Below are positions 1-10,249 of a stretch of 64,000 nt of DNA, one piece after another. The notes under the pieces were generated by a model. It did not search any database. It was not told where the DNA came from and saw only the letters and a program-made list of their open reading frames with translations. The stretch is taken from the NCBI GenBank assembly GCA_028753945.1, contig JAPNXP010000003.1:4960001-5024000 (forward strand), in the 5' to 3' direction. Every line of letters starts with the position of its first letter. Within the stretch, counting starts at the first letter, position 1. A program made the translations under genes and the position numbers. The DNA comes from Hexactinellida sp. DTS-2022. Lineage: Eukaryota; Porifera; Hexactinellida.

Positions 1-1473
1 TTATTTCAAATATACTCAAGTTTTATTGGAGTATTCCAAATATACTCAAGTTTTATTGGATTATTGAAACTAGTATGGAAATCCCCAACCACAAAAAATA
101 TTTATTTGTACAATCTGCTCGTCTGCTCTACGCGCGTCCTTACAACTTGTACTCGGGTCTACTCCCTCGCTTGTATTTAAAGCATCTCCTTTTCAAATTG
201 AATGTCGTTCTTGATGAGTGGCCGCTAGCTGTCTATTTATATCCGTTCATCCTTGCTACAGGTTTATATAAGGACAGATTAAATAATTTGGATATTTATG
301 CAAATTTGAACAGATAATTTTCTAGATATTAAAGCTCGTCCGTGTATAATAATATACCAACTCCAAATATAAAATTAAATATCACTAAGAAACTGTACCA
401 GTGGACCCCTAACTTTGGGATGTGGAGAAGTTATTGTATTGATTGATAATAATTTGAAATCAAATAACACAATGGGATGTTAGAAATGTATGGCTAGACA
501 GACAGTAACAAATAACTGATTAGATGACTGAACTTCCTCTCGATCAATTAGATTACTGTCTCAGTATTCATTCTATAATGCATCTTAACATTTGACAGAC
601 ACTAAAGAATTCAATTATACTAATTGAATGCTAGCTGCTAATCTATACTGGAGCAACCCTCGAATTTAATTGGCTAAAGGTTTTGACACCTTTTGTGATA
701 GAAGATGTGAATATTTTTTTAGATATTGAACTAGTTTGTACCAGGCTTGTCAAAAGGTCAGGTCATGACCTGACCTGACCTGACCAGACCTTTGAGTGAC
801 CTGAACCTATTTTCTGAATGCCTTGACCTGACCTGACCTGACCTGAACCTAATCTTGCATGATTTTGACCTGACCTGACCTGAACTGAACTATTTTGACC
901 TGAATTGACCTGAAAATGACCTGAAAATGACCTGAAATTGACCTGAGAATGTGAAAGACCTGACCTGACCTGACCTGTATGAATTTTTTTCCACCAAGAC
1001 CTGACATGACCTGACCGTAAATATTGTATATAAGACCTGACCTGACCTGACCTGACAATGCGGGACCTTTTGACAAGCCTGGTTTGTACATACAGTATTC
1101 CCCACCCCACTGAAAAATTTTAGGTCTGTAGCTTTTACAAGTTCCTCAATCTATTCTGAACAAACACACAAACAAACAAACACAAAACATTGTGATTTAA
1201 TCTATAAGATAGACTAAATATAGCCTTTCTAAACTTGAGTAGATCTGTGGATTTACTGAAAAGTTGAGTAGATTTGGAATTTATTGAAAAAACTTGAGCA
1301 GAATTGGAATTATTCTGAAAAACTTGAGTAGAATTGGAATTATTTTGAAAAACTTGAGTAGATTCGGAAAGATCTAGTTTTATATTTGAGTATCAGTAAA
1401 AGTTGAGTATATTTGGAATTTTTTTAAAAACTTGAGTATTTTTGGAATTTTCCCGATAATCAAGGTTACACTG
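1..1473. mobile_element. Right part of a TA-flanked element with terminal tandem repeats
   Basis: The right end reads as the complement of CAGTGTAACCTTGATTATCG and is followed by TA at 1474-1475, as in pogo/Tc1-like elements. About 30-bp tandem units containing AAACTTGAGTAGAATTGGAA run inward from it (about 1226-1460). The same unit appears inverted at 1-60, so the window opens inside the opposite terminal region. The left end lies outside the window. A short ORF at 75-317 matches nothing I recognise. A hAT MITE is nested at 742-1081. Confidence 0.55.
742..1081. mobile_element. hAT MITE with a TGACC satellite interior
   Basis: The termini are CAGGCTTGTCAAAAGGTC and its exact complement. The flanks are identical 8-bp duplications GTTTGTAC (734-741 and 1082-1089), which identifies a hAT-type insertion. 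Almost the whole interior is tandem TGACC/TGACCTGACC in one orientation. The Arg-Ser-Gly-Gln-Val ORFs on the minus strand are only translations of this satellite. Confidence 0.85.
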
Positions 1474-1574
1474 TAGTAGTCTAATTGCATGCCAAGAGTT
1501 AATGAGAATATAAACATATAAGCCAGCTGTATACACACGCTACATAATGGTATGCAGGTTGTTATTAATACAAG

Positions 1575-4500
1575 TCACATAGGACTCCACTGCGTATTGA
1601 ATTCATCTAGGGCTCGCGCTCTCTCCTCGCTGGGAATATCGCATCTGTCTATAACTCTGATGTGAGGGACAGCCTGTATTAGGGCTGTTGTATAGTTTGC
1701 CTTACGAGAGATGGGATTGTTAATGAAGCTGACCTCGTTGAGGAATGGGAGATCGGTTAGCTTAGCTAGTTCCTTCAATTCGTGTATCCTGTTGTTAGCA
1801 AGGAATAGTCTGTGAAGCGAGACCAGCCCACTCAGGTCTGGGAGGAATTTGAGACGATTCTCTTCAAGATGGAGTTCTAGAATGTTCTTTAAGCTAGTCA
1901 GGTCTTTCTCAGCAATATATTTAACCTTATTTCTATCAAGCACGAGCTCTATCAAGGAGGGAAACTCCTCGAAACCTTCCAGAGTGCTTACGTCATTGTT
2001 CTGCAGGAAGAGAGCCTTGAGGGAGGGCAGTCTGTGCAGCTGTAGCGGACTCAGCTTTGCGATTCCATTGCTAGCTAGCTGCAGCACGTGCAGGCCTGTG
2101 AGCACTGGGTATACGTCGATGTCGTGTGTGGCATCTAGTGACGTTATTCTGTTGTTGTTGACACAGAGTATCTTCAACAGATTCAGCTCGAGGAGACCCT
2201 CCAGACTAGTCAGCTGGTTATTCTCCAGATTCAAAGAGCGCAGGTTGTCCAGTGCCTCGATGGGGTCTAAGTCAAACGACTTTATATTCTGGTTTACTAG
2301 ACTCAGCTCTCGGATGTTGGAGAAGTTGCTGTGCCCAATGCGCTCTGAGATAGTACTCAGAGCTAGCTTGCCTCCATACATCTCTCTGGCCTGAATCAAC
2401 TCATTCGTCTTAACCAACTCGTCGTTAAAACAACGAATGTTCGGAAGATGGAAGAAGCAAAAGTATCTAATGTTTCTATTCTTCTCCAATAAATCTATTC
2501 CGGAAATGTTGAGTACTATCAGTGAGGTGTTCTGCTTGAGGTAGAGTATTTCTCGCTGGGATTGAATTGGGTTAGCGATGAGTGACAGGTCCAATAAGGC
2601 AGTGTACGCATTTGAGTTCTGTAGAGAGGTCACCATGTTGTGGTTAAGCACGAGAGATATGAGATTAATGTGTTTGGAAGGGAAGCGGGGAAGAGAAGTG
2701 ATCCTGTTGAAAGAGCAGGAGAGATCTTGTAGGTTAGGGAGTGCGTCCAGTCCTTGTATCGTGGTTAGACAGTTCCAGTCTAGGTTTAATTCTATGAGAC
2801 TGATGCAGTTGGAGAGACCGTGTAGAGAGGTTAGCGAGTTGTGCGATAAATCGGCGTGTCTGAGATTGGGCAGGTTAAAGTCAATGGGGAGAGCTTGCAC
2901 ACCTCTGCCCTGTAGACTCAATGTGGTGATAGCAAGATGCCATTTGTAGTCATGCGTTGTTATGGAGGACTTGCTGTCGATGGGAGAATAACTGAAAAGC
3001 GTTAAATCTGTCGAGTGAATAGTGCTAACGCATTCCTGAGGCAACTGAGGGTTGTGCTCATTGAATACATAACTAGTGATAACGCTAAACTCCTCAACAG
3101 GAGTCGTATTGAATGTTCGTAAGTCTGGGAAAGAAACGAGAGTTTGCAGAACAACCCAGTTGTCTAACTCTATCTGTTTAGCCGTAATATCTACAGCTTG
3201 TGTTGGCAGTGAGAACGGATTCATGTAGAGGGACAGGTCCCAGAGGGCGGGCGTGGCTATCTTGAGACGCGACAGTGTAGCGGTTATATCCGTAATCTTA
3301 TTCCAGCTCAAGTTAAGAGTTCTGATGGAGGAGTGAGGCATGAGCTGGTCCATGCACTGGATGCAGTTATGACTGATATCCAGGTACTGCAGCTTGCACG
3401 CGAGGAGGTCCGACACGCTAGCTATCCTATTGGAAGCTAAACAGAGGGCGGTGAGGTTGGGGAACTGAGTGAGAGAGCTGAAAGACTCAATACCGCAGGC
3501 AGGCAGGTAGAGAGAGGTTATACTGCTGGGGTTCATAGAGCTGGCAGTCTGTAGAATATCGCGTAGACATATGGGCACTGGAAACTCAATGGAGTTAAGT
3601 GGTGAGTATATTGTATTGAGGATCTCTTCATTAACGCTTACATGTAGGGTAGTGGTGGTGTTGGGGGAATTTATTGACTTTAGAGTAGCATGTTTGTGTA
3701 TATTGACAAGCTCCTGTGTGTCCGTATTCATTTTGTATTCGAAGGAGATTAAGTACTCGGGGACTATCAGGTCTCTGTCGGGGATTAGGAACAGTCGCTG
3801 ATCGTCGCAGTAGCAGTCTGGGACGAATTCTTCTGTGTCAGAGAACTTAGAAATAACCGCAGAGTCGTATAGATTGAAATCTACCTGTTTCGCCTCGGAG
3901 ATGTGCCTCAGCTGCTTAGCACGCCCTAGAAACACTTTGCACAGAATGGCATGTCCCTGGCTGACACCAGATTTCCTCGTATTGAATGCCAACCTCGGTA
4001 AATCAGCCTCATACACAGAATGAGACAACACAAAGTAATCCAAATGTTTGCTTCTGTCCGTCCTAGGCAGTCCATCCTGGCAGAAAGCTGCGTGCATTCG
4101 CGACTGGTCTACATCAGCACTCGACTGTAGGAACAGATAGTCTACGGTAGACACAGTGTTCTGGTTAGGATTCGGCTCGGATTTAGTGCGCTGATTCCTC
4201 CCAGCCATCGCAAGCAGTTTGTGCTCAAACCTAGCGTGCAGGGGAGGGTTCTTAACCTGGTGCACAGAGTGTGCGGCTATCCCTCTAACCCCCAGCTGGT
4301 GCACCCTGTCAGGGGGCGAGGGGGCGAGTAGCTCCAAGCATGCCTTGTACCAGTCCTGTTGTTGGGCACCAGGAATAAACTCGATGTTCCCAGCTGTCGA
4401 GAACTCCAGCTCGAGTCGACTGAGTGAGAACCGGAACGTCTCAGCTGCTGAAGTCACAGCCAGCCGACACGTGGTCTCCAGTCTGGCGATTACGTCATCC

Positions 4501-5528
4501 ACACACGTCAGGAACGCATCCAGCTTTCCTCTTACGTTAGACTCGTCTGCGCTAAACAGCGCGTTGTCAAAATCCGCAGTAAAGATGGAACGAGTGACGT
4601 CATCTTCTAGAGACTCCAGAACCGCCAGGTCTGCTACGGCCGTGTGTCTCAGCGCAGAAGCGCGAGCTGTCATTGACTTCTCCGTGTCAAACAGCTGCTG
4701 TCTGAAATTGCGAAATTGTTCAGCTAACTTCCGCAATCGAAGCTTATAGTATAGTTTCTTATTTTCAATTATTTCTCTCGCAGTCTTGACGAGTTTCTCT
4801 GAGACAGGGAAGGTGTCGAGGTATTTTAGGCGGGGAAAATGGAACAAGACCAAAGTTGTGTAATTCCGCATTTTCGCAAGAGGGCATGATGAATACTGGG
4901 CATCAGCAAGGCTGAGAGAGGTGAGAAAAGCCGCGGTTTTCAACTCCTTAAGAGCATCGAATGTAATGATAGGGTTGCCGGATAAGTTGAGCGCAACTAA
5001 ACTAATATTCCCGAGTAAGGACTCCCCTATACTCGCTATGTTATTATTAGCAAGATTGAGTTCCAACAGTTCTTTCAAGTTGTGCACCCCCTCTATTCTA
5101 CTGATGCAGTTATCCGCGAGAGAGAGCGTCTTCAGTCGGCTGAGGTGTTGTATGTTCTCGATTCGAGATATCCTGTTTCCGTACAGGTAGAGATGCTGCA
5201 GCTTCTTGCACTGCTCCAAGCCTTCTATCTTATCTACGCCAGTCTCGCATATCCATAGTTCCCGGAGCTGTAAGCAGCTCCTAAGGCATTCTATGCGGCT
5301 AACATTCTGGTTGAGTATATAGAGATAGGTTAGGTTTGGGAACAAATGGTAGCCGTACATAGCCGGCACCCCGAAGAAGAAGATCTCGAGTTGAGTCACG
5401 TCCGGAAAGAGAGGGGGCTCTTCTTGTGCCGGGGCCTGCTGGGGAATACCGTTTGCATGGAGAAGCTCTGATAATAGTTTACTGTTGGAAAGTGTTTCTT
5501 CTTCCATGGTTAATACACACCAACTCAC
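1575..5528 (-). CDS. LRRC9: LRRC9-like leucine-rich repeat protein, single exon
   Basis: A 1317-residue frame closely resembles leucine-rich repeat-containing protein 9, which is about 1450 residues in vertebrates. SDS22-type repeats (LxxLxLxxNxIxxIxxL) occupy roughly residues 45-240, 650-790, 865-1020 and 1080-1300. Residues about 240-465 are helical and charged. Residues about 465-600 (GHAILCKVFLG ... VPEYLISFEY) resemble the C-terminal part of a PARP catalytic fold, but no H-Y-E triad is visible. Two starts are possible, Met1 and Met8 (MEEET); Met8 is near the repeats and equally plausible. LRRC9 is found in ciliated animals and is poorly characterised, so a role in cilia is inference. The absence of introns is odd, because vertebrate LRRC9 has many. 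It lies downstream of zinc-finger unit VII on the same strand. Family identity is fairly sure; orthology needs a tree. Confidence 0.85.
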   Translation of the reverse strand: MSWCVLTMEEETLSNSKLLSELLHANGIPQQAPAQEEPPLFPDVTQLEIFFFGVPAMYGYHLFPNLTYLYILNQNVSRIECLRSCLQLRELWICETGVDKIEGLEQCKKLQHLYLYGNRISRIENIQHLSRLKTLSLADNCISRIEGVHNLKELLELNLANNNIASIGESLLGNISLVALNLSGNPIITFDALKELKTAAFLTSLSLADAQYSSCPLAKMRNYTTLVLFHFPRLKYLDTFPVSEKLVKTAREIIENKKLYYKLRLRKLAEQFRNFRQQLFDTEKSMTARASALRHTAVADLAVLESLEDDVTRSIFTADFDNALFSADESNVRGKLDAFLTCVDDVIARLETTCRLAVTSAAETFRFSLSRLELEFSTAGNIEFIPGAQQQDWYKACLELLAPSPPDRVHQLGVRGIAAHSVHQVKNPPLHARFEHKLLAMAGRNQRTKSEPNPNQNTVSTVDYLFLQSSADVDQSRMHAAFCQDGLPRTDRSKHLDYFVLSHSVYEADLPRLAFNTRKSGVSQGHAILCKVFLGRAKQLRHISEAKQVDFNLYDSAVISKFSDTEEFVPDCYCDDQRLFLIPDRDLIVPEYLISFEYKMNTDTQELVNIHKHATLKSINSPNTTTTLHVSVNEEILNTIYSPLNSIEFPVPICLRDILQTASSMNPSSITSLYLPACGIESFSSLTQFPNLTALCLASNRIASVSDLLACKLQYLDISHNCIQCMDQLMPHSSIRTLNLSWNKITDITATLSRLKIATPALWDLSLYMNPFSLPTQAVDITAKQIELDNWVVLQTLVSFPDLRTFNTTPVEEFSVITSYVFNEHNPQLPQECVSTIHSTDLTLFSYSPIDSKSSITTHDYKWHLAITTLSLQGRGVQALPIDFNLPNLRHADLSHNSLTSLHGLSNCISLIELNLDWNCLTTIQGLDALPNLQDLSCSFNRITSLPRFPSKHINLISLVLNHNMVTSLQNSNAYTALLDLSLIANPIQSQREILYLKQNTSLIVLNISGIDLLEKNRNIRYFCFFHLPNIRCFNDELVKTNELIQAREMYGGKLALSTISERIGHSNFSNIRELSLVNQNIKSFDLDPIEALDNLRSLNLENNQLTSLEGLLELNLLKILCVNNNRITSLDATHDIDVYPVLTGLHVLQLASNGIAKLSPLQLHRLPSLKALFLQNNDVSTLEGFEEFPSLIELVLDRNKVKYIAEKDLTSLKNILELHLEENRLKFLPDLSGLVSLHRLFLANNRIHELKELAKLTDLPFLNEVSFINNPISRKANYTTALIQAVPHIRVIDRCDIPSEERARALDEFNTQWSPM

Positions 5529-5573
5529 TCAGCTAACTAAATCTAGTGTAGTGAGCAAAGTATTTATCATTTC

Positions 5574-5735
5574 AAGTAGAACCTGCATAATCCAATCCGA
5601 CCCTCTATATTCCGGAATTCAGCAGAACCGACACTTTTTCGGACTATGAATTAGAGCCTACATAATCCGACAATTTGGCAATCCAACATTTTCCCTATCC
5701 CAACTGTATTGTATTAGACAGGTTTTACTATACTG
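5574..5735. mobile_element. Eroded pogo-like MITE upstream of the LRRC9-like gene
   Basis: The left edge reads CAAGTAGAACCTGCATAATCC-like and the right edge is the complement of CAGTATAGTAAAACCTGTC, giving weak inverted ends. Internal copies of CATAATCCGAC suggest subterminal repeats. No clean TA duplication remains. It lies just upstream of the LRRC9-like start, in its probable promoter region. Confidence 0.4.
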
Positions 5736-5935
5736 AAGTATAATCGGCACAATCCAAACAATTAAATATAACAATTTAAGAGAATACAGTGGTTAATTAA
5801 TAACAAATATGGTCATTTGAATCGCAAAAATAAAGTGAAAATCAAAAAGCAACAAATTTTCATTCACTAAATAGAATGTTCATAATTTAGTTATTTAGAT
5901 AGCTAATAGTACTAGAGCGAACACCTACCGTGCTT

Positions 5936-6237
5936 CTAATTAATAGAAATCTGTTTGGCCTTACAAGTGTCTCCGAAAAGTTTATTGTGGCTTCTGAGTT
6001 TCTTAAGATCAGTAAATTCTCTCGTACAGTACGCACAAGTATATAATCTTCTTCCAGCAAATCTCTGCTTGCAACTGCCTTTATACCTCCCAGTGTGAAG
6101 CTGAATAGCGTGATAGGAATACCCTAATGCTCTCTTGCAACAAGGACAATAGTAGGGAGTACTGTCCTGTTCGGTATTTCTCGTAGACACAGGAATTGTA
6201 TCAGTAATACTTTGCACTCGGTATGGTATGTGTGCAC
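5936..6237 (-). CDS. Exon A7: terminal exon of zinc-finger unit VII, two C2HC fingers
   Basis: The exon opens after a polypyrimidine-AG acceptor (TTTTCAG|GTGCAC) with two bases completing a codon (phase 1). It runs through a Ser/Thr-rich linker (IPVSTRNTEQDSTP) to two fingers, C-x2-C-x13-H-x7-C and C-x2-C-x12-H-x7-C, and stops right after KQISIN. A donor-like GTAGGT follows the stop, as in A4, so the exon may once have been internal. D2 (271 bp), B5 (366 bp) and A7 (302 bp) sum to 939 bp, or 313 codons with the stop, so the frame closes exactly. It is probably a nucleic-acid-binding protein; no named family is recognised. Confidence 0.65.
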
Positions 6238-6763
6238 CTGAAAAGATATTAGGTTATTACTGAAATTATAATCCATTTGATTCATGTCAGTGTATATCTA
6301 CAGTGTTTTGTCATTCTACCAAGGCTTATTAATTGTATTTATTATCAAGTGTATGATTAAACTTTCTACTCTTGTAAAGAATATTTCATATACTATGTAC
6401 ATAACGTTTATGCCACCAGTGAAAGTTTAACTTGTCTAAGGACATTTCTCTCAAATAAATGACAAAAAATGAAGGAAATAAAATGCAATTGCAAACAAAT
6501 GTCCTTAGATTACTAAATTAATGAAGGGCGAATTTTTTATGAGCCTCTTCTTTAATACTATTCGGACAAACAAACACAAAATATAGATATATGCCAACAA
6601 ATTTGAAATTTGAACCCGGCTTCACAAAGGTGAATCTTTGATGTATATATGATTTAATGTATTTTCAGTGTCTGAAAATACATTAAATAAGGTGTTGGCC
6701 CATATATAAGTAATCCATAAAGGATATAATTCAAACAAACACAACTATAATGTAATAACTTAC
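6238..6763. other. Intron between exons B5 and A7
   Basis: This is bounded by a GTAAGT donor next to B5 and a TTTTCAG acceptor next to A7 on the minus strand. It holds a HINE-like 5-prime remnant (complement of TCCGGACAAACAAACACAAA near 6560-6590). The same intron layout recurs in the other units (30.8-31.1, 49.15-49.4 and 56.0-56.3 kb). No gene is seen in it. Confidence 0.55.
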
Positions 6764-7129
6764 TGGAGTTATATTTCTCTCTATCAATTGAGATCTGCTT
6801 TGCCTTACAAGAATTGCCAAAGTCTTTGTAGTGTTTTTCAAGAGTAAAGATTTGAAGAAATTCTTGTTTACAAATCTTACAGCCGTACAAAGGTCTGCCA
6901 ACATCATTCCTGCAATTTCCCTTATACATCCCAATATGATGTTTGAGATTCTTAATAGAAAAGCCTAATCCTCTGCCACAGTCAGGACAATAATAAGGAG
7001 CGTTATCTTCATGAATTACCAAATCATTAGGCGACTGTATTGTGGAATTTAACGTGGAATTAGATTTTGTTACATCCATACTTTGTTTTGGTGTCAGCAT
7101 GTTTGAACTGCCACTGCTCATTGGAATCT
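6764..7129 (-). CDS. Exon B5: middle exon of zinc-finger unit VII, two C2HC fingers
   Basis: Acceptor CTATCTACAG precedes a phase-1 start, and donor CTCCA|GTAAGT leaves one base, so the exon is symmetric (1-1). It encodes a polar N-terminal stretch (Met, Ser and Asn rich), then two fingers, CPDC-x13-H-x7-C and CKIC-x12-H-x7-C, ending KAKQISID. It is nearly identical to B1 at 56469-56834. No frame lesion is visible. A transposon foldback (7184-8758) fills the intron towards D2. Confidence 0.65.
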
Positions 7130-7435
7130 CTGTAGATAGCAAGAAATTGAGTTTCATATTAATTCTTAAACATCAATACTATGCAGTAGAATCCCGCTAT
7201 AATCTGGTCGTTGAAATCCAAAAATGGGTCATACTAGAAAAATTCATACAAAGCGTTTTTTAGTTTCACTATAAGCACAATTTTTCGTAGAATAGCATAT
7301 CCAAAATCCGCTAAAATCCGTTTTGGGTAAACATTTTATGTGGGTGGGAGTGTCGGCCTTTTCATAGTAAATCGCCGATATTTCCGTAACTAACCTTCTC
7401 AAATCAAATTTAATCAAATTATCATAGGCGTAGCA

Positions 7436-7537
7436 CGCGGTCCGGCTGGTCAGGACCAGTTTTCATTTGCTGTAACTACATTATATAGGAGGGTCAAGTT
7501 TGGCCGGACCACTTACCAGATCCGTGCGACACCCCTG
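7436..7537. mobile_element. Small hAT MITE inside the foldback
   Basis: The ends are AGGCGTAGCACGCGG and the complement of CAGGGGTGTCGCACGG. They are flanked by ATTATCAT (7428-7435) and ATTATGAT (7538-7545), an 8-bp duplication with one change. The opposite foldback arm shows the uninterrupted sequence. It is shared with copy 2, so it predates the segmental duplication. Confidence 0.6.
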
Positions 7538-7602
7538 ATTATGATCACCATATTTGTACTCGGCGAAAAATTTCCAGCAATTTGATATATCACATCACCA
7601 TA

Positions 7603-8044
7603 CAGTGGAACTCGCTTAGTACGTACTCGGCTTAAGACGTACTCTCGGATATTACGTACTGTTCGCTAATAACCGATTTCCTCTCCTATCTCATCCAGTA
7701 TAAATGATTCGGTTAATATGTACTCGGATAAGACGTACCTCGGATAATACGTACCAATTTATATTCCCAAGTAAACTAAATTTATGTATTTTAATTCGGT
7801 TAGTACGTACTCTAGAAAGGTATCAGCAGAACTCGGTTATTATTTGGTTTAAGTAAGCAGGTGACAACTAAAATACATTAACCATATCATTAGGTATGTT
7901 ATTACTTGTATACCATACATCTTATTCATATCATTGAACAAGTCAGTATTTCAACTTGTGGAATAGCCATACGGATAAGACGTACCTCGGTTAGTACGTA
8001 CTTTTTCTTGTCCCCAGGTGGTACGTCTTAACCGAGTTCTACTG
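7603..8044. mobile_element. TA-flanked pogo-like MITE, copy-1 specific
   Basis: The ends are CAGTGGAACTCGCTTAGTAC and the complement of CAGTAGAACTCGGTTAAGAC, flanked by TA (7601-7602, 8045-8046). The interior repeats TACGTACTCGG-like motifs. The duplicate locus near 57325 has an empty single TA, so the insertion is later than the duplication or was lost from the other copy. Confidence 0.8.
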
Positions 8045-8293
8045 TATTTGGATGAATTTTCCTTACCAACGCTGGAATTCAACTCCACTTGTATAATTAT
8101 ACACATAACGACCCTCTAGACGTGATTGATCTGAAAATCTTCAATCTTAAGGTATATCTAGAATAATTACGTCAAATCGCGTTTTAGAGGGTCGTTATGT
8201 GCATAATTATACAAGTGAAAATGGAATGTTGTCACATTCCTGATGCATTCCAGCGTTGCTAAGGAAAACTCATCCAAATATGGTGATGTGATA

Positions 8294-8479
8294 CAGTCGA
8301 CTCCGCTTAATAGAGTCACCTCGGGACCAGGTTGTTTTGACCCGATTAAACAAAGAAACCGATAAAACCGAAAATATTGTAAGCCAAATTGTAATTCTGT
8401 CTTATAATTCATGTGAAATTTTGACCCGATTAAACGGAGAAACCGATTAACCGGTGGCTCTATTAAGCGGAGTTGACTG
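8294..8479. mobile_element. TA-flanked pogo-like MITE, copy-1 specific
   Basis: The 22-bp inverted ends begin CAGTCGACTCCGCTTAATAG and differ at one position (CAGTCAACTCC on the right). TA dinucleotides flank both sides (8292-8293, 8480-8481). A different MITE sits at a neighbouring TA in copy 2 (57577-57761). Confidence 0.85.
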
Positions 8480-8758
8480 TATATCAAATTGCTGGAAATT
8501 TTACGCTGAGTACAAATATGGTGATTATAAGCTGACTAGATTTAATTGAGAAAGTTAGTTACGGAAATGTCGGCAATTTACTATGAAAATTCCGACACTG
8601 CCACCCACATAAAAAAATTCCTCAAAACGGATATCGCGGATTTTGGATATGCTATTCTACGAAAAATGGCGGTCTAGTGAAACTAAAAACGCTTTGTATG
8701 AATTTTTTCTAGGTTCAACCATCCAACGACAAGAAAAAATACGTACACCATCGGACAG

Positions 8759-9342
8759 TAAAAATATGTTTTACTCAGTATCCCGAATTAGTATTAACTG
8801 ATGTAATTTGAATTGAAAAGTTTTCGAGGGGGGCTGAAATAGTGTACCTACAATGAATCAACCGGAAATTTATACTGTTGTATGCAGGGCCGGACTAAGC
8901 AAGGTATGTTGAGGCCTAAGCTAAATGAGTGTCGGAGGCCCTACCCAATGAGTTTTATAGGTGTAACTAAAATACCGGGGAAAGGAACCAAGGATTGTAA
9001 TTTCGCTTAAAAAAAGTGGCGAATACAATAGAAAGAGGAGCTAAGCACTGAAAAGAGAGGATGAACACCTTTCCTAAATACAAGTTAGTAACGCCCAGTC
9101 GGGTATAAGAATGCAGTAACATGTACAAGCTACATAATGTCAATTAAGTGGGTTCGGACATCAATACAGCTACAGTTACTTAAAGAATATTCTAATTAAT
9201 GGATGTTGACTGTACATACAAGTGACTCCGGTAAAACGAATTCCCGGAGAATACGAACAAATTTAGACGGTTGATGCATTAACGAGAGTCTACTGTTGTA
9301 TTTGTATAATTATGGCCTAGAATGTGTATACACTATACTTAC
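8759..9342. other. Intron between D2 and B5, distal part
   Basis: This is mostly unclassified AT-rich sequence shared with 58033-58619. A hAT-like left end (CAGGGCCGGACTAAGC) lies at 8886. A small pogo-like remnant lies at about 9220-9293, with ends CAAGTGACTCCGGTAAAACG and the complement of CAGTAGACTCTCG. No gene is seen. Confidence 0.45.
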
Positions 9343-9613
9343 TGGGAGTTAGAGAGTTATAGCGCCTGTGAATGCTCTCATCTGCGGGAGAGGGACCCTC
9401 TGAGTCCGTATCTCCCCTCTCTTCATCAGTGTCCCTACAGTACTCCAAATAACCCATTCTGAATGTGTCATAGAATGCCCGCTTCTTCTCGGGAGAGAAA
9501 GTCTCCGGCTTTATGGAATGTATCAGACGGAAATGAGATATCATTTGCGCGCCCGTTTTGAGAACCAGTCCTTCGCACCTGATGCATTCAAATGTTTTTC
9601 TGTATCGACGCAT
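9343..9613 (-). CDS. Exon D2: initial exon of zinc-finger unit VII
   Basis: ATG at 9611-9613 starts a frame of 90 codons plus one base, ending at a CTCCCA|GTAAGT donor (phase 1), compatible with exon B5. It encodes one classical-type finger (FECIRC-x13-H-x4-H, about residues 8-31), a basic stretch (SPEKKRAFYDTF) and an acidic Asp/Glu/Ser tail. It aligns loosely with the start of the C-type exons (SHFxxxH ... FS/LS), so C and D are probably alternative versions of the same first exon. The start codon lies about 32 bp from a MITE edge (9646), so its upstream sequence is transposon-derived. It is nearly identical to D1. Confidence 0.6.
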
Positions 9614-10249
9614 TTAAGCGATCGGTTTGCTAACATAGAACAATACAGTCAAGTCTGCTTATTGTGAACAATAATTCGTTTGCTTAATATGAGCATATTT
9701 TTATAATGAACAGCCTATGCAGGGACGTCGCCACGGGGGGGCATAGGGGGCAATGCCCCCCCCCTGGTAAAACATGTTGTAACTATTTCATTCCTCTGAT
9801 ACTTCCCTGTACGAGGCTCAAATTTCCCCTGTACATTGGCCAAGAACCCTGGACACCCAAATATTTTTCTCGCTCGCTCCGCTCGCTCGTCTAAGATGTA
9901 AATCTACACTAAACATGAAATGAATTACACCATGGCCTACTTAATACACGGCTATATATGTCGCCGAGTTAGACATAAAACAAAGAGGCCAGTTTCTAAT
10001 TTTCATTCTAAGATAAACTATGCCTCCTATTGTTGTTATTTGGGTTGTATATGGGGTAATCAACCATTGCGAGTCCACTAGAACCACTTTTGAGAATCTC
10101 AGATTTGTGGTTAAGCTATTTAGGCGCCATTTAATGATGACACCACAAATATACAACAATTTACAATTCGAGTCTAGAAAACTACAAGAAAATGAAAATA
10201 ATTTGCTAATATACTTAGAATACATTTTCCGAATATATAATGAGAATGA

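Larger units (their letters stand above)
7184..8758. mobile_element. Long foldback element with three nested insertions
   Basis: After the nested elements are removed, the two halves form one long imperfect hairpin. 7200-7420 pairs with 8560-8745, 7545-7600 pairs with 8482-8530, and 8047-8130 pairs with 8165-8290. The loop is near 8130-8160. The left edge begins CAGTAGAATCCCGCTATAAT, a pogo-like end. The right edge ends GGACAG followed by TA. No coding capacity is seen. Confidence 0.7.

Noticed and set aside
763-1110. Arg/Ser/Gly/Gln/Val-rich ORFs on the minus strand
   Set aside because: They are translations of the TGACC satellite inside a hAT MITE; three frames give similar ORFs.
1849-2394. 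Plus-strand ORFs within the LRRC9-like gene
   Set aside because: They are antisense shadows of a clear leucine-rich repeat frame.
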